Source: GCA-2748575 sp965222725 (GTDB taxonomy: Bacteria > Pseudomonadota > Gammaproteobacteria > Pseudomonadales > Ketobacteraceae). From it: a stretch of 64,000 nt of DNA. Below the pieces are notes generated by a model, which saw only the letters and a program-made list of their open reading frames with translations, did not search any database and had not been told where the DNA came from. Shown here in pieces: positions 25,822 to 34,955 of this stretch (position 1 is the stretch's first letter; each line of letters opens with the position of its first letter). The stretch lies in NCBI GenBank assembly GCA_965222725.1, contig OZ244969.1, positions 3,906,001 through 3,970,000 on the forward strand, written 5' to 3'. Made by a program: the position numbers and the translations under genes.

Positions 25822-26889
25822 GTGAAAGTAGGTATTCCCAGAGAAATAAAGCCGCGGGAAGGGCGGGTAGGATTGGTGCCCCATGCCGTGGCCGACCTGG
25901 TGCATCATGGCCATGAGGTGTTCGTACAGGCCGATGCCGGGGCTTTCAGCGGCTTCAGTGACGATGACTATCGTCAGGCCGGAGCCAGTATTTGTGACGA
26001 CGCAGAGTCCCTTTATCGAAATGGTGAACTGATTATCAAGGTGAAAGAGCCAGTGGCGGGTGATTTGCGCTTTTTGCGCCAGGATCACCTGTTGTTCTGT
26101 TATTTGCATCTGGCGCCGAATCGGGCGCTGACCGAGTCTTTGCTCAAGATCGGGCTCACGGCGGTTGCCTTCGAGACGGTGGATGAAAATGGCCATCTTC
26201 CCCTGTTAAAGCCCATGAGCCAGATCGCCGGCCGGGTGGCCATTGATGCCGGGTCCCATTACCTTCATCAATCCATGGGCGGCCGTGGGGTGCTCCTGGG
26301 GGGCGTTGCCGGCACGGAGCGTGGTCATGTGGTGGTGGTTGGCGGTGGTGTGGCCGGCGGATCGGCGGCCGCCACCGCTGCAGGCATGGGCGCACTGGTA
26401 ACCGTATTCGATCAGCGGCTGGATGCCCTGGATCGGGCAACCGCCCTGGGCCCCAATGTCACCGGGCAATACGCCTACCGGGAAAGCATTGCAGAAGCCC
26501 TGAAAACCGCGGATCTGGTGGTAGGGGCCGTGCTGATCCCGGGGGCAAAAGCGCCCCGTGTTATCAGTCGGGAAATGGTGCAGTCCATGCCGGATAAAAG
26601 CCTCATTGTGGATATTTCCATTGATCAGGGAGGCTGCGTGGAAACCATGAAACCCACCAGTTACGATGACCCGGTTTTTGAGGCGGAAGGTGTGTTACAC
26701 ATGGGCGTGACCAATATGCCGGGTGCCGTTCCCCGAACCGCGTCTCAGGCGCTTTCCGGCGCGATTTTGCCCTACGCCTTACAGTTGGCAGCGGGTGAAC
26801 TGGAGCAGAGCAGGGCCCTGGGGGCCGGGGTGAACGTTCGGGCCGGAAAGCTGGTGCACCCGGCGCTTATCGACTGCTTCGGGCCCTGA
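25822..26889 (+). CDS. ald: Alanine dehydrogenase (GTG start)
   Basis: 355 residues. Ald interconverts L-alanine and pyruvate plus ammonia with NAD. KVGIPREIKPREGRVGLVPHAVADL, GRVAIDAGSHYLHQSMGGRGVLLGGV, the nucleotide-binding VVVVGGGVAGGSAAATAAGMGA and MGVTNMPGAVPRTASQAL are diagnostic. The start is GTG with GGGAGGT upstream. It is slightly shorter than the usual 361-371 residues. Two TCAGTAAGG direct repeats lie within 50 bases upstream and may belong to a control region shared with divergent trxB. Confidence 0.94.
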   Translation: MKVGIPREIKPREGRVGLVPHAVADLVHHGHEVFVQADAGAFSGFSDDDYRQAGASICDDAESLYRNGELIIKVKEPVAGDLRFLRQDHLLFCYLHLAPNRALTESLLKIGLTAVAFETVDENGHLPLLKPMSQIAGRVAIDAGSHYLHQSMGGRGVLLGGVAGTERGHVVVVGGGVAGGSAAATAAGMGALVTVFDQRLDALDRATALGPNVTGQYAYRESIAEALKTADLVVGAVLIPGAKAPRVISREMVQSMPDKSLIVDISIDQGGCVETMKPTSYDDPVFEAEGVLHMGVTNMPGAVPRTASQALSGAILPYALQLAAGELEQSRALGAGVNVRAGKLVHPALIDCFGP

Positions 26890-27124
26890 GATTAACCGGA
26901 TAAAGCTTGTGCCTGTCCTGCTTCAGCAGAAAATGTTAACTTAGCCTCATATCTTAAGAAGTTGCTGGTTGTTTTGTGTGCAATTGCTTGAAATTACGCT
27001 AAAATCGAAGCAATAACAAAGCCGCGTATCCCGCTTGCCTTCAGGTTGCTGACGCAGATGGGGTTGAGGCATTCAGAACAGAGTCAGTATTCCCTGCGGG
27101 CCAGGGTTGGAGTGAATTTTCCGG

Positions 27125-29491
27125 ATGGCGACCAAAAAGGAACAAATGCAGGTACAGGAACCCCTGTGGTCTGAGCACATGTCGCGGGGCCTGAAAGAGG
27201 GCGCCATGATCGTGCTCTTTTTCCTGTCTATCTATCTGCTGGTGGCGCTCTTTACGTTTGACCCCGGTGATCCCGGCTGGACCCATATCGGCGACTCCGG
27301 CAAGGTGCACAACGCCGGTGGGCCCACGGGCGCCTGGTTTGCCGATGTGCTGATGTCCCTGTTCGGCTATCTGGCCTTTCTGTTTCCCGTGTTGATTGCC
27401 TACCGTGCCTGGCTGGTATTTCGCGATAAAACCCATAATGGCATCAACTGGCCCATGCTGGGTTTGAGAACCCTGGGTTTTCTGATGACCATGCTGGCCG
27501 CCACCGGGCTTGCCTACCTCCACTTTGATGTTGCTGCCGGTTCATTGCCTGCCATTGATTCCTCAGGGCGTAATCCGGCCGGGGGCATTATCGGGATTGA
27601 GCTGGGCCGCACCGCGCTTTCCAATCTGAACGAACTGGGTTCCACCTTGTTGTTTCTGGCTATGTTCCTTATTGGCCTTACTATTTTTGCGGGCGTCTCC
27701 TGGATCAAGGTGATGGACAACACCGGCAAACTGACTCTGGATTTTGTTGCCTGGTTGCTGACGCTGAAGGAAAAGTGGCAGAACACGGCAGACGAGCGGG
27801 CCCGCAAAAAGGAACTGAAAGTTCAGCAAAAGCAGATTGAATCGGTACAAAAGGCCCGCGAAGTCGCGCTCAAGAAAGAAAAGGTAAAACAGGAAAAACG
27901 CACACCACCAAAAATCGAAAAAGCCGAGAAAAAGGTGGAGCGCAGCAAGCGCGCCGAGAAAGAGCGCCAGGCCAGTTTATTTGATAATCCTGTGGTGGGC
28001 GAATTGCCGTCCACCGCGTTGCTGGACGCTGCAGATTCGAACCAGAACAAGGGCTTTTCCCAGGAGACCCTGGAAGGCATGTCGCGCCTGCTGGAGCTCA
28101 AATTGCGTGACTTCGGCGTTGAGGCCGAAGTGGAAAACGTCATGCCCGGTCCGGTGGTTACCCGCTTTGAGATTCAACCCGCCCCCGGGGTGAAGGTCAG
28201 CCGTATTACCAACCTGGCGAAGGACCTGGCCCGGTCTCTGGCAGTGATCAGTGTGCGTGTCGTTGAGGTTATTCCCGGTAAAACCGTGGTGGGGATTGAG
28301 ATTCCCAACGAAGATCGGGAAATCATTCGCCTGAGCGAAGTTATTGCGTCCGAAACCTATGAAAAGGTGGGATCACCTCTGGCCCTGGCATTGGGCAAGG
28401 ATATCTCCGGCCAGCCAGTGGTAGCCGATCTGGCCAAAATGCCGCATCTATTGGTGGCTGGTACCACCGGTTCCGGTAAATCCGTAGGCCTGAATGCCAT
28501 GCTGTTGAGCATGCTCTTCAAGGCAACGCCGGACGAACTTCGGTTGATCATGATTGACCCGAAAATGCTGGAGTTATCGGTTTATGATGATATTCCCCAC
28601 CTGTTGACACCGGTAGTAACGGACATGAAAGAAGCCGCCAACTCGTTGCGCTGGTCTGTAGCCGAAATGGAGCGCCGTTACCGGCTGATGGCGGCTATGG
28701 GTGTACGTAACATTGCCGGCTATAACCGCAAGGTACGGGACGCCATCAAGAAAGGCGAACCCATCAAAAACCCGCTGCACCAGCCTACGGATGATGAGCC
28801 TGAGGGCGAAGAATTACAGGAGCTGCCGTTTATTGTGGTGGTGGTGGACGAATTTGCCGACATGATGATGATAGTCGGTAAAAAAGTGGAAGAGCTGATT
28901 GCCAGGATAGCGCAGAAAGCCCGGGCCGCCGGGATCCACCTGATACTGGCCACACAGCGCCCGTCGGTGGATGTGATAACGGGCCTGATCAAGGCCAATG
29001 TGCCGTCGCGGATTGCCTTCCAGGTGTCGTCGAAAGTGGATTCCCGGACCATTCTGGATCAGGGGGGAGCGGAGCAGCTGCTGGGGCATGGGGATATGTT
29101 GTTCCTGCCGCCCGGCACCAGCTTGCCCAACCGGGTTCACGGGGCCTTTGTGGATGACGATGAGGTGCATCGGGTATGCGACGACTGGCGTCGCCGTGGC
29201 CAGCCCAATTATCTGGAAGATATTCTCGAAGGAAGTCACGAATCCTCGTTCCTGCCGCAGGAAAAAGGCGAGGGTGGCGATGGCGATGACGAATCAGATC
29301 CGCTATACGACGAGGCAGTGGCGTTTGTGACCGAATCCCGGCGTGCCTCCATCTCGTCGGTGCAGCGTAAACTGAAGATCGGTTATAACCGTGCCGCCCG
29401 CATGATCGAAACCATGGAAGCCGCCGGTATTGTTTCCGAAATGCAGAGCAACGGCCAGCGTGAGGTGATTGCTCCGCCGCCGCCTAAATAG
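27125..29491 (+). CDS. ftsK: DNA translocase FtsK
   Basis: 788 residues. FtsK anchors at the septum and pumps chromosome termini to dif for XerCD. Four membrane helices lie in residues 1-195, followed by a short charged Lys/Glu linker (about 215-285) much shorter than in E. coli. The motor has Walker A GTTGSGKS (about 450) and the Walker B segment FIVVVVDEFADMMM. The C-terminal winged-helix gamma domain (DPLYDEAVAFVTESRRASISSVQRKLKIGYNRAARMIE) reads KOPS. It diverges from trxB across ald, as in Pseudomonas, and precedes lolA. Confidence 0.97.
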   Translation: MATKKEQMQVQEPLWSEHMSRGLKEGAMIVLFFLSIYLLVALFTFDPGDPGWTHIGDSGKVHNAGGPTGAWFADVLMSLFGYLAFLFPVLIAYRAWLVFRDKTHNGINWPMLGLRTLGFLMTMLAATGLAYLHFDVAAGSLPAIDSSGRNPAGGIIGIELGRTALSNLNELGSTLLFLAMFLIGLTIFAGVSWIKVMDNTGKLTLDFVAWLLTLKEKWQNTADERARKKELKVQQKQIESVQKAREVALKKEKVKQEKRTPPKIEKAEKKVERSKRAEKERQASLFDNPVVGELPSTALLDAADSNQNKGFSQETLEGMSRLLELKLRDFGVEAEVENVMPGPVVTRFEIQPAPGVKVSRITNLAKDLARSLAVISVRVVEVIPGKTVVGIEIPNEDREIIRLSEVIASETYEKVGSPLALALGKDISGQPVVADLAKMPHLLVAGTTGSGKSVGLNAMLLSMLFKATPDELRLIMIDPKMLELSVYDDIPHLLTPVVTDMKEAANSLRWSVAEMERRYRLMAAMGVRNIAGYNRKVRDAIKKGEPIKNPLHQPTDDEPEGEELQELPFIVVVVDEFADMMMIVGKKVEELIARIAQKARAAGIHLILATQRPSVDVITGLIKANVPSRIAFQVSSKVDSRTILDQGGAEQLLGHGDMLFLPPGTSLPNRVHGAFVDDDEVHRVCDDWRRRGQPNYLEDILEGSHESSFLPQEKGEGGDGDDESDPLYDEAVAFVTESRRASISSVQRKLKIGYNRAARMIETMEAAGIVSEMQSNGQREVIAPPPPK

Positions 29492-29626
29492 TTTCCGGGA
29501 TCCTGTACCACCGGCTCAGGTTCCCATAATCCGTTTTGCAAACGTATAATTCCGTAAAATCACTGAACGCTGTCATGATTTGCCGTTCCAAGTGACACAC
29601 TCTCAAAGGAAGGATCAGTTTTACCG

Positions 29627-30307
29627 ATGAAGCTCCCCCGAATTCCACATGCAAATCCCTACCAGTGGTTAAGAAAACTCGTTTTTATGATGTTTGCACT
29701 TGGCTTAACCCAGGTCGCAGTGGCCGGCGAACATCCTGAGGATGTCGCCACAGCCCGGCTCATCAAATACCTGAGTGCCATGGATTCCATGTCCGCCACC
29801 TTTCACCAGTATGTGGAAGATGCCAAAAAGGCGCGTCTTCAGGATGTCACCGGCAAGATCTGGGTGAAGCGCCCCGGCAAATTCCGATGGGATACCAATG
29901 AACCCTATCCCCAGTCCATAATCACCAATGGTGATCTGTTATGGATTTATGATGTGGATCTGGAACAGATCACCCAGAAGAAGCTCGATCATCAGGTAGG
30001 CAACACGCCGGCGCTGTTGCTCAGCGGTAATCCGCAAACCATTCTTCAGAATTTTCAGATTTCGGCTTACGAGTATGAAGAAACCGGAGAATGGCGTTTC
30101 GATTTGACCCCAAAATCGGAAGACGCCCTGTTTGAACTCCTGCGAGTGCATTTTATCAAAGGCACGATTCGCGACATGTATTTGCGTGACAGCCTTGGGC
30201 AGACCACCCGCATTGAATTCCAGTCGCCGAAAATAAACGACGATGTGGATGACAAACTGTTTGAATTTGATCCGCCGGAAGGCGTGGACGTGATCAAAGA
30301 TATGTAA
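29627..30307 (+). CDS. lolA: Outer-membrane lipoprotein carrier protein LolA
   Basis: 226 residues. LolA ferries lipoproteins across the periplasm from LolCDE to LolB. A somewhat long signal region (hydrophobic 19-34, cleavage after AVA-G) precedes the lipid-binding fold: SMSATFHQYVED, GKIWVKRPGKFRWDTNEPYPQSIITNGDLLWIYDVDLEQIT and RIEFQSPKINDDVDDKLFEFDPPEGVDVI. AAGGAAGG lies upstream, though rather far from the ATG. It sits between ftsK and rarA, the conserved order. Confidence 0.95.
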   Translation: MKLPRIPHANPYQWLRKLVFMMFALGLTQVAVAGEHPEDVATARLIKYLSAMDSMSATFHQYVEDAKKARLQDVTGKIWVKRPGKFRWDTNEPYPQSIITNGDLLWIYDVDLEQITQKKLDHQVGNTPALLLSGNPQTILQNFQISAYEYEETGEWRFDLTPKSEDALFELLRVHFIKGTIRDMYLRDSLGQTTRIEFQSPKINDDVDDKLFEFDPPEGVDVIKDM

Positions 30308-30314
30308 ACCGTCT

Positions 30315-31667
30315 ATGAACGATCTGTTTGCCGCCGATGATGACCTGAATTACCAGCCCCTGGCGGCGCGAATGCGGCCGGCAAAGCTGGCGGAATATAT
30401 TGGTCAGAATCATTTACTGGATTCAGACAAGCCCTTGCGCAAGGCGATTGAATCCGGGCGCATTCATTCCATGATTCTGTGGGGCCCACCCGGCGTGGGT
30501 AAAACCACCCTGGCCCGGTTAATGGCCCAATATGTGGATGCCCAGTTTCTTACGGTGTCGGCGGTGCTTTCCGGTGTTAAGGAAATCCGCGAATCGGTTG
30601 AACAGGCAAAGCAGGCGCGCTATCAGGGGCGTGCCACAATTCTGTTTGTGGATGAGGTACATCGCTTTAACAAAAGCCAGCAGGATGCGTTTTTACCCTA
30701 TGTGGAAGACGGCACCTTCGTTTTTATCGGGGCCACCACTGAAAACCCGTCCTTTGAACTGAACAACGCCTTGCTGAGCCGGGCCCGGGTCTATGTGCTG
30801 AAGAACCTGGATCAGCAGCAGATCCACACGCTCGTTAATACCGCTTTACAGGATGAGGAGCGCGGCCTGGGCAAGCTTGGCTTGTCCATTTCAGAAACCG
30901 CTCTGACTGCCATCACCCATGCCGCTGACGGGGATGCCCGCAGAGCATTGAATTTGCTGGAAGTGGCGAGCGAACTGGCTCAGGCCGAAGAGAGCGCGGA
31001 AATCTCGGAAGCCATTCTTGAACAGGCGCTGGGTCACAGTCTGCGTCGTTTTGACAAGGGTGGTGATCTTTTTTACGAACAGATATCAGCGCTTCACAAG
31101 GCAGTGCGGGGTTCATCGCCGGATGGGGCGCTTTACTGGTTTGCCCGCATGCTGGAAGCCGGTGTGGACCCTTTATATATAGCCCGCAGAGTGGTGCGCA
31201 TGGCCAGTGAAGATATCGGTAATGCCGACCCCCGCGCCCTGCAGATTGCCCTTAACGCCTGGGATGTACAGGAGCGGTTAGGCAGCCCGGAAGGGGAGTT
31301 GGCCATTGCCCAGGCGGTAGTTTACATGGCGAGCGCCCCCAAAAGTAATGCCGTGTATAAGGCATTCAATCAGGTGATGGCGGATATCCGTCAACAGTCA
31401 TCCCACGACGTACCCATGCATTTGCGTAATGCACCTACCAGGTTGATGAAATCCCAGGGCTATGGTGGCGAATATCGCTACGCCCATGATTACCCGGAAG
31501 CCTACGCCGCAGGCGAAAACTATCTGCCGGAAGCATTGGCAGGCAGTCAATGGTATCAACCGGTTTCCCGTGGGCTGGAACTGAAAATTGGTGAAAAGCT
31601 GAAATATTTGCGGCAACTGGATGCCAACAGCAACTGGCAGCGTTACGGGCCGGAGGATAAATCATGA
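30315..31667 (+). CDS. rarA: Replication-associated recombination protein A (AAA+)
   Basis: 450 residues. RarA (MgsA) is a clamp-loader-like ATPase acting at stalled forks. The AAA+ core has Walker A WGPPGVGKTTLAR, Walker B ILFVDEVHRFNKSQQDAFLP, sensor 1 FIGATTENPSFELN and a sensor 2 DGDARRALNLLE. The C-terminal tetramerisation domain (AMYWFARMLEAGVDPLYIARR-like, then KSQGYGGEYRYAHDYPEAYAAGENYLPE) is complete. Seven bases separate it from lolA, and its stop overlaps the crcB start. Confidence 0.96.
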   Translation: MNDLFAADDDLNYQPLAARMRPAKLAEYIGQNHLLDSDKPLRKAIESGRIHSMILWGPPGVGKTTLARLMAQYVDAQFLTVSAVLSGVKEIRESVEQAKQARYQGRATILFVDEVHRFNKSQQDAFLPYVEDGTFVFIGATTENPSFELNNALLSRARVYVLKNLDQQQIHTLVNTALQDEERGLGKLGLSISETALTAITHAADGDARRALNLLEVASELAQAEESAEISEAILEQALGHSLRRFDKGGDLFYEQISALHKAVRGSSPDGALYWFARMLEAGVDPLYIARRVVRMASEDIGNADPRALQIALNAWDVQERLGSPEGELAIAQAVVYMASAPKSNAVYKAFNQVMADIRQQSSHDVPMHLRNAPTRLMKSQGYGGEYRYAHDYPEAYAAGENYLPEALAGSQWYQPVSRGLELKIGEKLKYLRQLDANSNWQRYGPEDKS

Positions 31668-32050
31668 GTCTGTCCCTGCATCAGTTACTCTGGGTTGCCC
31701 TGGGAGGCGGCTGTGGCGCCATGGCTCGCTTTGCTATTTCTTCCTGGGTGTACGATCACACCAGCTCCGCGTTCCCCTGGGGTACCTGGGTGGTCAACTT
31801 TATCGGTTCCTGCCTGTTCGGGGCGCTCTTTATCCTGATATTCGCCAACCAGCCTCATCGTGAAATGCTGCGCCTGTTGGTGATGGTGGGCTTTCTGGGG
31901 GCCTTTACCACCTTTTCCACCTTTTCCTTTGAAACTGTGCGCCTCTTGGAATCCGGTTTGTGGCTGATGGCAGCTGCCAATGTGGCGGCCAGTGTGATCA
32001 GCTGCGTGCTGGGTGCCTGGGTTGGTATGGGGGTGGCGCGTTTGTTCTAG
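31664..32050 (+). CDS. crcB: Fluoride ion channel CrcB/Fluc
   Basis: 128 residues with four membrane helices. The Fluc motifs are present: LWVALGGGCGAMARFAIS, WGTWVVNFIGSCLFG with the conserved Asn, and GFLGAFTTFSTFSFE containing the Phe-box and the TFS Na-site turn. The dimeric channel exports fluoride passively. The ATG overlaps the rarA stop (ATGA), so it is expressed with the operon; I see no room for a fluoride riboswitch directly upstream. Confidence 0.95.
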   Translation: MSLSLHQLLWVALGGGCGAMARFAISSWVYDHTSSAFPWGTWVVNFIGSCLFGALFILIFANQPHREMLRLLVMVGFLGAFTTFSTFSFETVRLLESGLWLMAAANVAASVISCVLGAWVGMGVARLF

Positions 32051-32136
32051 CGCGTTCATCTAAAACCAGCCTTACCATTGCCCCCTAACTACGTTAAAAT
32101 TCCCGCCTTTCAGATATCAAAGATTGATCAATTATT

Positions 32137-33411
32137 ATGCTAGATCCCAAATTAGTTCGAAATCAGCTCGACGACGTTGCCGAAAAACTCAAAATTCGCG
32201 GTTTTGAAATTAACCGGGAAAAACTGACCGAGCTTGAGTCGGAACGCAAGTCCCTGCAGATAGAGACTGAACAGCTTCAGAGTGAGCGCAACAAAAAGTC
32301 CAAGGAAATCGGCCAGGCCAAAGCCCGCGGTGAGGATATAGAGCCCATTAAACAGGAAGTGGCTCAGTTCAGCCAGCGCCTGGGTGAATGTGAGAAGCGG
32401 CTGAAAGCTCTGCAGGAAGAACTCAATCAGGAATTGATGTCCATCCCCAATATTCCCCACGAATCCGTGCCGGCAGGCGCATCAGAAGATGACAACGTGG
32501 AAGTGCGCACCTGGGGCAAGCCCACGGCGTTTGATTTCGAGGCGAAAGATCATGTGGATCTGGGTGAACCCCTGGGTCTGGATTTCGAGAATGCCGCTAA
32601 AATCACCGGTGCGCGATTTGCCGTGATGAAGGGGCCGCTGGCACGCCTGCATCGGGCGCTGATCCAGTTTATGCTGAACACTCACACCGGTGAGCATGGC
32701 TATCAGGAAGTCTACGTTCCCTACCTGGTGAATGCCGATTCGCTGCTGGGTACAGGTCAGCTGCCCAAGTTCGAGGAAGATCTTTACAAGGTACCCGGTG
32801 AGCGCGACATGTACCTGATCCCCACCGCCGAAGTCCCCGTCACTAATATTGCCCGGGACGAGATCATTGACGAAGAGCAGCTGCCTGTGCGGTTTACCTG
32901 CCACACGCCCTGTTTCCGCAGTGAAGCCGGTGCCTACGGGCGGGATGTGCGCGGCATGATCCGCCAGCACCAGTTTGAAAAGGTGGAGCTGGTGCAGCTG
33001 GTCAAGCCGGAAGACTCCTACGCTGCACTGGAAGCGTTAACTGGCCATGCGGAAACCATTCTGCAGAAGCTGGGCTTGCCCTATCGCGTGGTGGTGCTTT
33101 GTGGTGGCGATATCGGCTTCTCAGCCGCCAAAACCTATGATCTGGAAGTCTGGCTTCCCGGGCAGCAGAAGTATCGGGAAATCTCTTCCTGCAGTAATTT
33201 TGAGGATTTCCAGGCCCGTCGGATGCAGGCCCGTTTCCGCCCCAAAAACAGTAAAAAGCCGGAATTGCTTCATACCCTGAATGGCTCCGGGCTGGCGGTC
33301 GGCCGTACCTTGCTGGCGGTGATGGAAAACTACCAACAGGAAGATGGCAGTATCCGCGTACCCGAAGTGCTGGTGCCCTATATGGGCGGTATTGAAGTAC
33401 TGGAACCCTGA
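32137..33411 (+). CDS. serS: Seryl-tRNA synthetase
   Basis: 424 residues. N-terminal antiparallel coiled coil (about 28-100) grips the long variable arm of tRNA-Ser; the class II core has motif 2 (FTCHTPCFRSEAGAYGRDVRGMIRQHQFEKVE) and motif 3 (GSGLAVGRTLLAVMENYQ). It charges tRNA-Ser and tRNA-Sec; one tRNA-Ser gene lies 6.6 kb downstream. The ribosome-binding site is weak (GATTGATCAATT before ATG). Confidence 0.97.
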   Translation: MLDPKLVRNQLDDVAEKLKIRGFEINREKLTELESERKSLQIETEQLQSERNKKSKEIGQAKARGEDIEPIKQEVAQFSQRLGECEKRLKALQEELNQELMSIPNIPHESVPAGASEDDNVEVRTWGKPTAFDFEAKDHVDLGEPLGLDFENAAKITGARFAVMKGPLARLHRALIQFMLNTHTGEHGYQEVYVPYLVNADSLLGTGQLPKFEEDLYKVPGERDMYLIPTAEVPVTNIARDEIIDEEQLPVRFTCHTPCFRSEAGAYGRDVRGMIRQHQFEKVELVQLVKPEDSYAALEALTGHAETILQKLGLPYRVVVLCGGDIGFSAAKTYDLEVWLPGQQKYREISSCSNFEDFQARRMQARFRPKNSKKPELLHTLNGSGLAVGRTLLAVMENYQQEDGSIRVPEVLVPYMGGIEVLEP

Positions 33412-33460
33412 TAACAAGGCTTTGCGCCCCCCCTTTTTTAACGCTGTATGAGGTAGCCCC

Positions 33461-34858
33461 ATGGATTACATGCCGCTGTTTTTTGATCTCAAGGGCAAGC
33501 CATGCCTGGTGGTAGGAGGGGGCGATATTGCGGTACGCAAGGCAGCCCTGCTGAAACGCGCCGGCGCCCATCTGCGTATCGTCAGCCGTGAAATGGGCGA
33601 CGAGATAAAGGCGTTGCTGACCGGGCCTGAGCATTCTCTGGTAGAAAAAAACTACGAAACCAGTGATCTCGACGGAGTGGAACTGGTGATTGCCGCCACC
33701 GACAATAATACCGTTAATGAGCAGGTTTCCGGTGATGCCAAAGCCCGCTCCCTGCCGGTTAACGTGGTGGACAATCCTGCCCTTTGCACCTTTATCCTGC
33801 CTGCCATTATCGACCGTTCGCCCATTGTCATTGGTGTATCCAGTGGCGGTCAGTCGCCGGTACTGGCGCGGCTGATTCGGTCCAAGCTGGAATCCACCAT
33901 CCCCGCCAGCTATGGCCGGCTGGGGCAGCTGGTGGGTAGCTTCCGGGATGCCGTAAAACAGAAATTCACCAATGTGAACCAGCGCCGCATCTTCTGGGAA
34001 AACATCCTCAACGGTCCCATTGCCGAGTACGTGTTTGCCGGTAAAGAGGAGCAGGCTCACAACATGTTAAAAGAGCGGCTGGAAGAGGCCAGTCCCTCGG
34101 ACACGCCGCAAGGCGAGGTTTACCTGGTTGGGGCAGGGCCCGGCGATCCGGATCTGCTGACATTTCGGGCCCTGCGCCTGATGCAACAGGCGGATGTGGT
34201 GCTATACGATGCCCTGGTCAGCCCGGGAGTGCTGGATCTGGTAAGGCGCGATGCCGACCGGGTGTATGTGGGCAAACGCCGCAACAACCACGCTGTGCCC
34301 CAAGACAATATCAATCAGTATCTGGTGGACCTGGCCCTAAAGGGGCACCGGGTTTGCCGCCTGAAAGGGGGAGATCCCTTTATCTTCGGCCGCGGTGGCG
34401 AGGAAATCGAAAAGCTGGCGGAGCTGGGTATCGATTTTCAGGTAGTGCCCGGCATTACCGCAGCGTCCGGTTGCGCCAGCTACAGCGGCATACCCTTAAC
34501 CCACCGCGATTATTCTCAGTCCGTACGGTTTGTTACCGGCCACTTGAAGGATGGCTCTCCGGATCTGGAGTGGGGTATTCTGGCCCAGGAAAGGCAGACC
34601 CTGGTGTTCTACATGGGCCTGATGGGCCTGAGTAAAATCTGCAGTGAGCTGATTGGCCACGGTATGGACCCCGATATGCCCATGGCCCTGATACAGCAGG
34701 GCACCACGCCCAATCAGCGGGTGTTTACTGGCACGTTAACCACCATGCCGGACATAGTGGCGCAAAACGAAGTGCATGCGCCCACGCTGATTGTGGTGGG
34801 GCGGGTGGTTAACCTGCACGGCAAGCTGAACTGGTTTGATCCTCAGGCCGGCAGCTAA
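33461..34858 (+). CDS. cysG: Siroheme synthase, bifunctional CysG
   Basis: 465 residues. The N-terminal half (MDYMPLFFDLKGKPCLVVGGGDIAVRKAALLKRAGA) is the NAD-dependent precorrin-2 dehydrogenase/ferrochelatase (Met8-like). The C-terminal half from about residue 215 is the SAM-dependent uroporphyrinogen-III methyltransferase (VYLVGAGPGDPDLLTFRALR, RLKGGDPFIFGRGGEE, VVPGITAASGCASYSGIPLTHRD). Together they turn uroporphyrinogen III into siroheme for sulfite and nitrite reductases. GAGGT precedes the ATG, 49 bases after serS, the usual Pseudomonas order. Confidence 0.96.
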   Translation: MDYMPLFFDLKGKPCLVVGGGDIAVRKAALLKRAGAHLRIVSREMGDEIKALLTGPEHSLVEKNYETSDLDGVELVIAATDNNTVNEQVSGDAKARSLPVNVVDNPALCTFILPAIIDRSPIVIGVSSGGQSPVLARLIRSKLESTIPASYGRLGQLVGSFRDAVKQKFTNVNQRRIFWENILNGPIAEYVFAGKEEQAHNMLKERLEEASPSDTPQGEVYLVGAGPGDPDLLTFRALRLMQQADVVLYDALVSPGVLDLVRRDADRVYVGKRRNNHAVPQDNINQYLVDLALKGHRVCRLKGGDPFIFGRGGEEIEKLAELGIDFQVVPGITAASGCASYSGIPLTHRDYSQSVRFVTGHLKDGSPDLEWGILAQERQTLVFYMGLMGLSKICSELIGHGMDPDMPMALIQQGTTPNQRVFTGTLTTMPDIVAQNEVHAPTLIVVGRVVNLHGKLNWFDPQAGS

Positions 34859-34955
34859 CCTGACGAGGCGAATTAATCGGCAAATCATCCTGTTACTTCC
34901 CGACTTTCGGCTATTCTTAAACCTAGGCACCAATCATTTTACCAAGGTTTAAGTT

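Noticed and set aside
29536..29550. TTGCAA and TATAAT before lolA as a promoter
   Set aside because: The two hexamers are only three bases apart; a real -35/-10 pair needs about 17.
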